This document shows, piece by piece, positions 45,901 through 56,732 of a stretch of DNA of 60,000 bases. Both the position numbers and the translations under genes were made by a program. Origin of the DNA: Takakia lepidozioides (taxonomy: Eukaryota > Streptophyta > Takakiopsida > Takakiales > Takakiaceae). Within the stretch, counting starts at the first letter, position 1; every line of letters starts with the position of its first letter. The notes beneath the pieces are model-generated. The model saw nothing but the letters and a program-made list of their open reading frames with translations, made no database searches and had not been told where the DNA came from. Where the stretch lies: positions 39,992,001 through 40,052,000 of the forward strand of contig CM060733.1 in the NCBI GenBank assembly GCA_030704615.1, given 5' to 3'.

Positions 45901-47480
45901 CCCCCTCTCTTCGAGGGGCAACTTCTCCCCAGGAAACAGAACACAAATAGGAGTGCCCTCTTCATCTTAAGTATCTATGCGGGCTATTTCAGTGTGGTAG
46001 AGAGCTTCACTTTCAACCTATAAACATTGCAAACATACCTATGTGCAATTCACTGTTGGCCACTGATGAATAGATGATGTAAGCTTCTCCATTGTCGTCT
46101 TTGAAGAGGGCCAAGTCACGACTCTCACATCCATGGGGTCTTTTGCTCCCAAGATACTCAAAAGGACCTTCTGGCGTGGGACTAACTGCAACCCCAGCTG
46201 CAGCCTTGGAGTAGTTCAGACTGTCAATGTGCATCCACATCACATATTGTTTTGTATGATCGTTGTAAATCACCTTGGGCCGCTCAACCACGTTACTGGC
46301 ATAAAGATCACTGCTCTTGTCTGTCTTCTCAGCCTTCAGGGCAAGACCTTCATTCTTCCAGGTCCAGAGGTCCTTCGATGAGTAGCAGCTTACACCCAAT
46401 ACATCTACCTGAAAGTGCAGAAGAAGGAGCACTTGAGTTTCTTCCAGCTAAACCTGGTACGGACATGGTAACCAACTGGGTGCCCTCATAATATATAGCT
46501 CGGCCTTTACATAACTTGATTGCTGATTTGACTATTTTCATCCCAAACTTGCCCAACTCTGTAGTAGCCAACAGCATCTCATTTGCTGGAAGCAATTCAA
46601 GTATAGGGATAGGGCAAGGTCACCAAATCACCTCAAAACAACCAACCCACATCACCTGGCACTCATTTAAAAAATTACCTGGGGTTAATTTCTTCAAGAG
46701 AGTGCAGGGATATCCCAAACTTCAAAGAAGCAAAAAGTTGGCTGGAGAAGTTACTTTCTATATATGCAAACGAGCACATTTTAGAAAATGAAAGAGACGG
46801 TTGTAGGTTGAGACGACACAGCAAGATTGAGAGAAAGGGATGGAGGCACTGCACAGATGCACAGATGTGCTTGTGTGAGGTCAAATCTAAACCCCACCCT
46901 TGAGTGAAACAGATTCCTCGCGAGAGGGTATACTTACTCGAGCTGCTCCATGCTTGGCTGGATGATAAGTACGCCCGTCTTTGTTCTCACCGTACCAGTA
47001 AAACGTTTGGGTGTCCGCCACATATATGATGCCCCCACCATGGGCTTGAATGGGCCTGCCCTCAGAGTCACGCCATTCTCTGCCTGGGTAGAAATAGCCC
47101 TTTTCACTATCATTAGCCTTCAATGGATTGATTGCTAAGCTTTTATCTGGGAACAGCAGTGCCAGCTTCTTGATTGCCAAGAGTTCCTTGATATCCTCCT
47201 CAGTCTTGTTCTTCAATTTCTCCTTTGTAGGGGCCACAGCAGGCAATCTGTATTCAAACTTGTCATCCAGTCTCTCTTCTACCCTCTCTGGGATGTCTGC
47301 ATAGATGGGAAGCTCTCGCCATGGCGTCTGGGGGTCGGCCGGTGGGGTGTGGGTGGGGAAGAACGTAGTATAAGCCTGCAGGACTAGAATCCAAGCAGCT
47401 AATGACCAAATGATGGCTGGTAGACAGCACTTGCTTCCCAAATTGCATGTTTTCGATAACCTTTGGACCATTGAATTCAT
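42924..47480 (-). CDS. Glycosyl hydrolase family 43 protein, plant type
   Basis: Four exons, 46938-47480, 46039-46408, 43785-44097 and 42924-43116, give 472 aa with phases 0, 1, 2 and GT-AG introns. The N-terminus has a single hydrophobic anchor (residues about 18-41, CCLPAIIWSLAAWILVLQAY), consistent with a type II membrane protein of the secretory pathway. Five-bladed propeller signatures: HGGGIIYVADTQTFYWYGEN, LGVSCYSSKDLWTWKNEG, VVERPKVIYND, GCESRDLALFKDDNG, QRREAPAVFKHRGMYYMVTS, and ADRWRPADLRDSRYVWLPL. The Glu of REAPAVF sits where GH43 enzymes have the general acid. Length and order resemble Arabidopsis At3g49880 (about 466 aa, from memory). The natural substrate of this plant clade is unclear; arabinan- or galactan-type chains are guesses. 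Intron 2 (46038-44098) is packed with SINE-like repeats. Confidence 0.92.
43289..43407. repeat. 62-bp tandem duplication
   Basis: The stretch tttgatgaagcctgaaagc... to ...cgtgcagatttacag occurs at 43289 and again at 43351 with one or two differences. It lies in GH43 intron 3. Confidence 0.85.
44225..45275 (-). repeat. Cluster of four tRNA-derived SINE heads
   Basis: Related segments at about 44225-44305, 44505-44600, 44835-44915 and 45205-45275 read on the minus strand as a tRNA-like head. An A-box-like part (CACTGGCATTGAGATCAT in the first) is followed by a run such as GCATGAGTTTGATTCCAGCA, a B-box match. Bodies between them share ctggctccggt/tagctccggtggg and cattct-ctct stretches. They sit in GH43 intron 2 in the sense orientation of the gene. 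Confidence 0.6.
45316..45393 (+). repeat. Dispersed short element, copy in GH43 intron 2
   Basis: Carries the same lead, core and tail as the copy at 505-592, with near-identical core gggtctatggccacaaggct. A partial copy ends at about 45220 (ggggtctatggccatatgg). Confidence 0.75.
45654..45735 (+). repeat. Dispersed short element, second copy in GH43 intron 2
   Basis: Core gggtctatggccacaagact, then tatgcagacaacatcttatg and agcacattcttt. Same orientation as its neighbour at 45316. Confidence 0.75.
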
Positions 47481-50400
47481 GTACTTGCAGGCTGTCCGGC
47501 TCCCCTCTTCTTCACACTCCCTTAGAATTTGCTAGTGACCTTTTTTCCTATTTAGTAAATACACTTTCCACAATCATTCCTGCTTGAACGCCTGCCCCAA
47601 TCTTGAACCCGGCCTCTCCTGCAATCCCTGCACCAATATCAAACCCAGCCTCTGTTTCAAATCAGATGTCTGTTTGACTCCACAAACACCTCAACTTGTT
47701 CCAACTATGTTATTGAGATTCCACCAGCCTACAGCTCGCATGGCTCTGAAGCCGATCCAGGTAGAGCCCCAGTAATAAGGTGGCATGATTATCACCAGAA
47801 TTTACCCAAATCAAACGCTGCATCTAGCAGTCTGCCCCTTGAGCCCCCACAACTGCAGATGCAAAAACCTGGCATGGCTGAGGTGGAAAAACCTTGTGGC
47901 CTACACAAATGAAAGAAAGGTAGACAGGAGGAATTCGTACAGGTGATGCCACAAGGGCAGCAGGGGCCCTGCTTCCCCAAGCGCATTGGGGGACCCGTTG
48001 TGGAAAGCCTGGGAGAACAGCCCTCGGTACGTGCCTGTGGTTTCACGCAGCATACGCTGCTATTTCCACTGCTTCGCTCTTGCTACTACCCATGTTGGCA
48101 ACTGAGATGAATGGCAATCGAGCTAAACAGCACAAAAGGATCTGGAGTTATAAGAGAAAGAGATGCACAGGCAGAGAGGAGACAGATGAAGAGTAGGAGG
48201 CGGAAATCTCCACAGTCACAAAGGCCCCCAAGGCCCAAGCACCCATTGGAGAACAATCTTCCCTCAAAGTGTCTTCGACCAATGGAGAGAGAGAGCCTGC
48301 AGGATCAGTCTGTAAATTATGCTATCTACTAAGCGCCACAAAATAAATCCTGAGAGGTTATGCATGACAGTGAACAGAAAGTAACAAATACAGAGCCAGG
48401 TTATTGAAAGCGACATGGAAGACCAGGTCAACAATGACTACAAAACTGCAGGAGCACGAATCCAGGTGGAAGAAGCATCTTGGAGACAAAAGTTCTAGGT
48501 TACAAATTCTAGACCAAATTACAAGGAACTTGGAGAGCAATAAACAACATTTTACACAGGCAAGAACTTCAGAGTAGATGAAAGCTCAAACTGTGGCTAA
48601 AACTACATCCACCCAACGGGATTGAAAATGTGCAGAGCAAGACAGCTAAAAGACAGAACTTGGAGGTGACATTGGAAACAAAAGAGAAAGGGAAAACTTT
48701 CCAAAATATCCAGAAGTTAACTGATGTCCTGCTGAGCAGGAGAACTGAAAAAGTGAGCGAGACATAGGTGAGGTGGAAAAAGCCATGATGATCAGACTGA
48801 AATACAGCTTTAACAATTAACAGATACAGAGAACACCTTTGCAATTCCCAACATTATTCTTCAAATTTTGCAACGTGAGCTAACCCCAGCAGAGAAGGCG
48901 ATGCTACATTCAGCTTTAGAAGCAAGCGGAGGAGAGGGACATACGTTGACATAGAGCACGTGAACACTTGAACAGGCGGAGAAATGTAGAAGGCACCAAA
49001 TGGCAGGGCAGAGAACGGAGACAGCGAGACAGGGACATGGAGAGGCTTACTACACGCTAGCAGCTAAAACGTGAATACACCAATAGTGCCGACACACACG
49101 GAACTGGCCAAAAGCTCAAAACACATTTTGATTATGGAAAGAAGTTGAGGTGATTACAGCACAGCAGCTACACATTGCATTGAACAATATCAACCGACAC
49201 AAAGAGACGTGGGTTGAATGAGAGACGAGTTAGCACCTACATTACCAACGTGCCATATCACAGAGCTACACAAAGACGAGATCAAAAACAAGGGAGGAGA
49301 AAAAGGGGGCAGGAAACCTACAGGAAGCGTTGCAGATGCCCTCCGAGAGACCGGTTTAGAGAATGCTCCTTCGATCACTTCAGAAAACTCCAAAAACTCC
49401 AATCCTTGACGACAAATCACCACATTTCAGCAGCACGTGCGCCTACAACCCCTGAATCTACGAACAGTTCATTGAAATCCTTCCGTTTGGATTGACCCGC
49501 TCACTTGATATGCGCGCAGCGAGAATGCGAGACGAGAGAGAAGCTCCGGCTCCCGCTGCAACGTCTCGACGTCATCGCCTTTTAGGGTTTTATTTTTTGG
49601 TTTTGCTGTCGTGAGGGAGTGAAGTGGACGACTTGTGTTCCCGATTCATTGGCTCTGCCCGGACCACTCATTCAATTATTCTGACATTTCAACGAATGGT
49701 AGGTAGCCAATGTTTGAGGTGATCGCGTCTAACTTTCATGTGTGGAGGTTGGCCAATCGCAGCGCTCCATCGAGGACTCCTCCGCCAAGGAAGTGTATCT
49801 TTTTCATCCCCAAGCACTAGTGCATTCCGTTGGACGGTTTGAACCCTAGATCACCGAGGCTATGCGCAAAGCTAGTGCTCTAGTGCAAAGCCGTTTCAGG
49901 CCCATGTGAAGCCCGTACCCGTGATGTGCATTGCTATATAACTTAGTAAGTAAGGGCGCTCGAGTCCAGGGTCTCGGAGGGCATCTGCAACAGTCCGGTC
50001 TGCGCAGTCCGACGAAAATCGAAAATGCAGGAAGGCCCGACAAGAGGCACGTAAGGAAATGGGATGCGGACGGCCCCGCGATCAATTCTCCCCAATATCC
50101 ACACCTTTGCTACGAATGCAATCACAAGCACGCACATAAACTATTGGGAAAAAACAACTCCTCCACCCGTCTGTGCAGGAAGCTAACTTCCATACCAATG
50201 TCAGCATTTGGGTTTTGAGGTTGGCCTTACATATCAAGGAGATATTTGTGATTTTGTTATATTAAATAGTGTAAAACACATTGTTGGATTAATTTACGTG
50301 TACATGCAATACATAAATTCGACAATATGTATATACCTATATCTTGTCGGGTGTGACGTCCGCCGATCACAATCTTCTCCCCCTTCCCTTGGGCTGTGTC

Positions 50401-50560
50401 CCATGCGCCTCATGGCGAGGTTACACTCTCCTCTCACTATAATTGATTGAGGGGTCTGCTTTATGAGCGGTAGCCTTTCGGGCCGTAAAGATATACGGAA
50501 GATAGAAGGATGCCAGAACACTTCTAGACTTAAGTGGAAGAACAAGTTACATATAGCAAT
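47481..50560. other. Upstream of GH43, no supported gene
   Basis: No frame with recognisable sequence. The part near 49500-49620 has promoter-like features. Beyond 50240 the sequence becomes AT-rich and leads into the repeat island. Confidence 0.5.
49582..49590 (-). promoter_or_regulatory. Possible telo-box (AAACCCTAA)
   Basis: AAACCCTAA on the minus strand, within a T-rich stretch beside G/C-rich sequence. Telo-boxes are common in promoters of plant growth-related genes. It could serve a distant GH43 start with a leader intron, or be chance. Confidence 0.25.
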
Positions 50561-51069
50561 AAAAGATTTAATAGTTTATTTTTATATTTTAATCATATTT
50601 TAGTTATTTTTAGTATTCATCTTTTTAGTCATAACCTAAATTAGAATCATTAAAAGTTATATTACTGTATGAATTAAATCAACACATATTTACTATTATT
50701 AATAATAATAAATTATTCAAAATTTAACTTTTATACAACCACTCACTTGTAACTACACAATGCTCTTAAACATGTAACAATCAGGTATATTATATATATA
50801 TATATATATTCAAAAATCTATCACACAACATTCAGTCTCACTTTCATTTTCTAAACATCTAAAGATTGGACATGTAACAAATCTGATTCTAAGTATTTCA
50901 ATCTATTTTTGCTTTCTATTATAATTAATTAAGAGAGTCGGACTATAAGCAACATTGTCAAAAACTGTGAAAGATGTACAGAAATGTTGGAAGAGGCTAA
51001 GCGAGATCATGAGAGACTTGAAAACTCTAAAAGCAAAGAATATTTCCTAAGGGAAATAGAAAAAATATG

Positions 51070-51264
51070 AACTATTATAATAAATGTATCAACTATGGTT
51101 ATTATATTTATGAATCACATATACTATTTATTGGTATGTACCGACAAAATTGGTAGGTTGTCATCATTTATTATAATTAAAACAAAACTTTATTTTCAAT
51201 AAACGTTCATACATCGTAATGCACCGACATCCTTTTTTGAAATAAACCTTTACGTGTTAGTACC
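51070..51264 (+). repeat. Direct repeat flanking the hairpin array, left copy
   Basis: About 195 bp beginning actattataataaatgtatc and containing tactatttattggtatgtac and aataaacctt. Matches 52742-52934 in the same orientation at roughly 80% by eye. Confidence 0.85.
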
Positions 51265-51307
51265 TATGTTAAAAATAGTAAAATAGTAAGATATATATTA
51301 TTATTTA

Positions 51308-52722
51308 TAACTGCCCTTAGGACTCCTTAGGACTGCCCTAAGGAGTCCTAAGAGGGGGAAAATAGAAATATATAAATTATTATTTATAAATACCTTTAAG
51401 ACACCTAAGAGGGGGAAAATACAAATATATATGTGATTATTTATAATTACCTTTAGAACTTTTAGGACAGTCCTAAGGAGTCATAAGAGGAAATAAATGG
51501 AAAGACATAAATATTTGCCCTTAAGACCTGTTTAGGCAGCCAAAGGGGTTATAAGAAGGGAAAAATGGAAACATATAAATATTATCTATAATAACCCTTA
51601 GTAAGAAGGGTAAAATTGAAAAATGTAAATTATTATTTATAATTGCCCTTAGGACTCCTTAGGGCAGCCCTAAGGAGTACTAAGAGGGAAAAATGGAAAT
51701 TTATAAATTATAGGAAAAATAAAAATATATACATTATTATTTATAATTACCCTTAGGACTTCTTAGGATAGTCCTAGGGAGTCCTAAGAGGAGAAAAATG
51801 GAAAGACATAAATAATTGTCCTTAAGACCCATTTAGGCAACCTAAGGAGTTATAAAAGGGGAAAAATGGAAACATATAATTATTATCTATAATTGCCCTT
51901 AGGACTCTACCCTAAGGAGTCCTAAGAGGGGAAAACGGAAATATATAGACTAATATTTATAATTACCCTTAGGACTCCTTAGAACTGCACTAAGGAGTCC
52001 TAAGAGAGGGGAAAATAAAAACGTATAAATTATTATTTATAATTACCCTTACGGCTTCATAGGACAGTCCTAAAATTAAAAAAAGGAAAGACATAAATAA
52101 TTGTCCTTAAGACCCGTTTAGATAACCTAAAGGGTTATAAGAGGGGGGAAATAGAAACATATAAATTATTATCTACAATTGCCCTTAGGACTCCTTAGGG
52201 CTCCTAAGAAGGGGAAAATTGAAAGATGTAAATTACTATCTATAATTGCCCTTAGAACTCCTTAGGGCGGCCCTAATGAGTCCTAAGAGAAGAGGGGGGA
52301 AAATAAAAACATATAAGTTATTATTTATAATTACCCTTATGATTTCTTAGGACTGTCCTAAGGAGTCCTAAGAGGAGAAAAATGGAAATACATAAATAAT
52401 TGCCCTTAAGACCCGTTTCGACAACCTAAGGGGTTATCAGAGGAGGAAAATAGAAACATATAAATTATTATCTATAATTGCCTTTAAGACTCTTTAGGGC
52501 CGCCCTAAGGAGTCCTAAGAAGGGGAAAATTGAAAGATGTAAATTATTACTTATAATTGCCCTTAGGACTCCTTAGGGCGACCCTAAGGAGTCCTAAGAG
52601 TGGGAAAATAAAATGATATAAATTATTATTTATATTAGCTTCCTAAGAGGAGGGAAAATGGAAAGATGTATATTTATAATTGCCCTTAGGACTCCTTAGG
52701 GCGTCCCTAAGGAGTCCTACGG
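51308..52722. repeat. Higher-order tandem array of hairpin units
   Basis: About 18 palindromic units separated by AT-rich spacers (ggggaaaat...ggaaa.atataaattattatttataatt). Type A: CTTAGGACTCCTTAGGG then CCCTAAGGAGTCCTAAG around a 3-base loop; the unit at 52562-52598 is a perfect 17-bp stem. Type B: cccttaagacccgtttaggc then aacctaaggggttataag, an imperfect stem. Type B units start near 51518, 51818, 52100 and 52404, with about three A-type units between each, giving a higher-order period near 295 bp. No ORF. Confidence 0.9.
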
Positions 52723-52741
52723 GAATTGTTTTAAAAAACAA

Positions 52742-52934
52742 ATACTATAATAAATGTATCAACTTTGATCATTACATTTAAGAATCACATGTACTATTTA
52801 TTGGTATGTACTGACAAAATTTGTAGGTGACACCATTTATTACAATTAAAACAAGATTTTATCCTCGATAGACGTTCATACAGCTATTTGTAATGCCCGA
52901 CATCTATTTTTAAATAAACCTTCATGAGTACCTA
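52742..52934 (+). repeat. Direct repeat flanking the hairpin array, right copy
   Basis: Same orientation and order of blocks as 51070-51264 (actataataaatgtatcaac, tactatttattggtatgtac, aataaacctt). With it, it brackets the array. Confidence 0.85.
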
Positions 52935-53029
52935 TTCAAAAAGTGTGTGGGATAAGGTTAATAAATAGCAACTTTTCATTCTGTTTTCATCCAATTATTT
53001 TATTTTTCATTCATTCTTTTTTTTCCCCT

Positions 53030-54085
53030 ATAAGTATAGAAAACGAGGATCATTTTCTTCTCTTTCTGCCACAAGTTCGTTGCAGACAATAGAACTGTCT
53101 CTTAGTTTTGCTCTTTTACCTTTGTTTATCGGTTTCTTCTTTGTTTCTGTTGCTTGTTTATGTTTCTCTGTTCTTTCGGTTATTTGACAATTTTTTTTAG
53201 TTCTTCTCAGCAGTTTCATTTGTCTTTGTTCTTCAGTTTTGGTTCTCTATTTATGTTTCTTTGAAACCTCTATAAGTATGCAGAACGATGATCATTTCCT
53301 TCACTTTCTTCTGCAAGCAAGCTTTTTATGTAGAATAGAACTGTTCTGCTCCTTTGCCTTCGTTTGTGTTTCTTCTTTGCTTATGTTGTTTGCTTATGTT
53401 TCTTTGTTCTTTAGAACTGTCTCTTAGTTCTTCTCAGTAGCCTTCATTTTTTTCTTTCATTTTCTGTTCTTTGTTTATGTTTCTTTCTGATCACTGTTCT
53501 TTGTATTTCTGTGTGAGTTGTTCAACGGAATAGAACTTTCTATTCGTTCTCTCTCTTTCGTTTTGTTTGTGTTTTTCTTCTTTGCTTTTGTTGTTTGTTT
53601 ATGTTGCTTTGTTCTTTCGGTTCTGTGGCAAAATAAACTGTCTCCTAATTCTAGTTCTGAGTAGCCTTCATTTGTTTTTTGCCTTTGCTTTTTGTTCATT
53701 GTTTATGTTTCTTTCCGATCTCTATTCTTTGTATTTCTGTGTGAATTGTACAGCAAAATAGAACTTTCTATTCTTTCTTTTTCTTTGTTCTTTCTCTTTC
53801 GTTTTGTTTCTTTCCTCTTCGTTTGTCTTTCTTCTTTGCTTCTGTTGTTTGTTTATGTTGCTTTGTTCTTTCGGTTCTGTGGCAAAATAAAACTGTCTCC
53901 TAATTCTTCTGAATAGCCTTCATTTGTTTTTTTCTTTCACTTTCTGTCTTTGTTTATGTTTTTTTCTTATCTCTGTTCTTTGTATTTCAGTATGAGTTGC
54001 TCAGCGAAATAGAACTTTCCCTTATTTCTTTCTCTTCATTTTTTCTCTTCGTTCTTTCTCTTTCGTTTTGTTTTGTTTTCTCTTC
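53030..54085 (+). repeat. T-rich tandem repeat, period about 240 bp
   Basis: Four to five diverged units. Landmarks: tgtatttctgtgtgagttg at 53499, 53727 and 53977; ggttctgtggcaaaataaa at 53618 and 53873. The strand is T/C-rich with few stops, which makes Phe/Leu/Ser-rich open frames that are not genes. Confidence 0.85.
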
Positions 54086-54664
54086 TTCTAACATATCAGA
54101 CTCACTATCAGATAACAACCAAAAACACTATCTTATATTTCCAAGAGATCATCAAAATCCATTACACTGTGATTATGCCACTTGAATGTTACATCATAAT
54201 CTATAGTATATTTGATATTCAAGCATGATATCAATATAGTATATACAACTTAGAGATTATAAATATTTAACTATAATCAGAATTATATATATATATAGTA
54301 TATATATTTATATTACAATAAGTAAATAAATTTATTAATAAATATATGTATTTTAAAATCTAGCTATAACCTAACGACGTCACTACATAAATCAATTATC
54401 ATTCTATCCATCAACGAGTCAATTATCATTCCATTCATTATCATAACTCAATCATTATCAGTTACAATCATGTGTTATTTTTACTTACTACATAATTATT
54501 TATTCATATACTTTATATCTTATCAGTACATTTTCATATTTCAAATTTAAAATCTTAAATATTTATATTAAAATATTTACTTAAGAGAATTAATATTATT
54601 TATTTATTTATTTAAACATAATGATGTATATTATATATTATAAGAATAAATATATTATCAATTT

Positions 54665-56015
54665 ATATCATGCTTTCAATGTCAGATTCATCATTCCAAT
54701 TTAAATCTAATCAATTATGTCATCTATCATATTACATCTCAAAAACTTCAAATATTTCAAATATACTATTTATATTAACGATTTTATTTATAAAATAAAA
54801 ATAAAAATAGATATATAATAATATAATATTTATTAAATACTCAAACTATAAATCAATATATAATGTATAATACTATATTCTATCATGTTCTCAACCTCAG
54901 ATTTCATCATTTCAATAAATTCAAAATCCATTCAATCAAATTGTTTATCATATTACATTCCAAAACTCCAATTTATTTAACCTTTATGATTAATCTTAAA
55001 GGCCTTTCGGCCATAATTTTGTATGCTATAATGGATAGCTAAAAGGGTTCGAATCCTTTGGTATTGTGAATACCAAAGTTGCGACAAGGAATGTCGCAAG
55101 GATGTCTTGGCGCGGGGTCAATGGCCACAAGGCTACGGCAACCCATGTCTTATGAGTACATTCTTTGCAGAGTATACATATTTATTTAATAAATAAATAA
55201 AAATGGATATATAATAATATAATATGTAATAAATACTTAAACTATAAATCAATATATCATATAATGTATAATGTATAATACTATATTCTATCATGTTCTC
55301 AACCTCAGATTTCATCATTCAATAAATTCAAAATCCATTCAATCAAACTGTTTATCATATTACATTCCAAAACTCCAATTTATTTAACCTTTATGGTTAA
55401 TCTTAAAGGCCTTTCGGCCATAATTTTGTATGCTATAATGGATAGCTAAAAGGGTTCAAATCCCTATAACAAAAATGAAGTTATTGTGAATACCAAAGCT
55501 GCGACAAGGAATGTCGCAAGGATGTCTTGGCGCGGGGTCAATGGCCACAAGCTACGGCAAACCACGTCTTATGAGTACATTCTTTGCAGAGCATACATAT
55601 TTATTTTAATAATAATAATTTAAAATAGATATATTATAATATAATATGTATTAAATACTTAAACTATAAATCAATATATAATATAATGTATAATGTATAA
55701 TACTATATTCTATCATGTTCTCAACCTCAGATTTCATCATTTCAATAACTTCAAAATCCATTCCATCAAATTGTTTATCATATTACATTCCAAAACTCCA
55801 ATTTATTTAACCTTTATGGTTATCTTAAAGGCCTTTCGGCCATAATTTTGTATGCTATAATGGATAGCTATAAGGGTTCGAATCCCTATAACAAAAATGA
55901 AGTTATTGTGAATACCAAAGCTGCGACAAGGAATGTCACAAGGATGTCTTAGCGCGGGGTCAATGGCCACAAGGCTACGGCAAACCGCGTCTTATGAGTA
56001 CATTCTTTGCAAAAC
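54665..56015 (+). repeat. Tandem repeat, period about 410 bp, three units plus a degenerate fourth
   Basis: Units begin near 54841, 55240 and 55660 (aactataaatcaatatat); 54665-54840 is a partial, more diverged unit. Each has an AT-rich half, then a hairpin (GGCC-tttc-GGCC), GCTAT-aatgg-ATAGC, a tRNA T-arm-like aagggttcgaatcccta, a TTGCGACA-aggaa-TGTCGCAA-type hairpin (perfect in unit 1, 55079-55099), and the dispersed-element core gcggggtcaatggccacaag with tail cttatgagtacattctttgc. In unit 1 an extra 10-bp stem, 55056-55065 with 55069-55078, is perfect. Confidence 0.9.
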
Positions 56016-56694
56016 ATACCTGCCAGATTGAAGAAAAAAATTGATCTCAAAAAACCATTTAAAAAGTTGTTCTGACTCCTGTGCGTCAAAATCTTATAAT
56101 TGCAGTTCATTGTCAAGAATGTGAGCTACAGCCGTAAGCACCGGCATTTGAACTCTATACTTCGGAGTCAATGCGATGACCACCTGCTGTGGCAACACCC
56201 TCCCCTGCTCGACTCATGGAGGACAAAATGTCTTCAAGTTTTTTACCTGACCCCTATCTGACCCCCATAGATCCATTCCTTGACAATCTCACAAAAAAGT
56301 AAGCATAATGTCCCCAGATCGAGAAAGATTGAGAAAGTTTTGCCAGGGTTGTAGATTTTGCACCCATATTTTCTGCAGCCATCTAATTTTTGAGTAGCCC
56401 TAACCAACAAGAGCCGCCATGCAATTGTTCCCAAGCTTCATTTTTCTTCTTGGTCATGGTTGATTGTTGAGGGCGTTTGGCACCCTTTGGGATTTAACTC
56501 TTTTTTTCCCCTTCAATAATTTAATTATTAACAATATATTTATTTGGCTACAAAAAATGTGACATTTTGGCTAAAATATATTAGGGTTTAGCTAGAACTT
56601 GTCGACGTGGCCTTCTGTCTTGCTGAGAAAGAAAAACTTGGCACTAGCTGGCATCCTAAAGAAAATAAATAAAAATAAATAAATAAAAATAAAC

Positions 56695-56732
<38 letters not shown>
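56695..56732. repeat. AT/GT microsatellite
   Basis: An (at)n tract passes directly into (gt)n. Confidence 0.9.

Noticed and set aside
51308-52722. CRISPR-like array
   Set aside because: Spacers are themselves repeated and AT-rich, repeats vary in length, there are no cas genes and the context is a plant nuclear genome.
53239-54185. Phe/Leu-rich membrane-protein-like frames
   Set aside because: By-product of the T-rich tandem repeat.
55002-55060. Genuine tRNA gene
   Set aside because: The T-arm-like segment is good, but no acceptor stem or anticodon arm of standard size fits; the variable region is missing.
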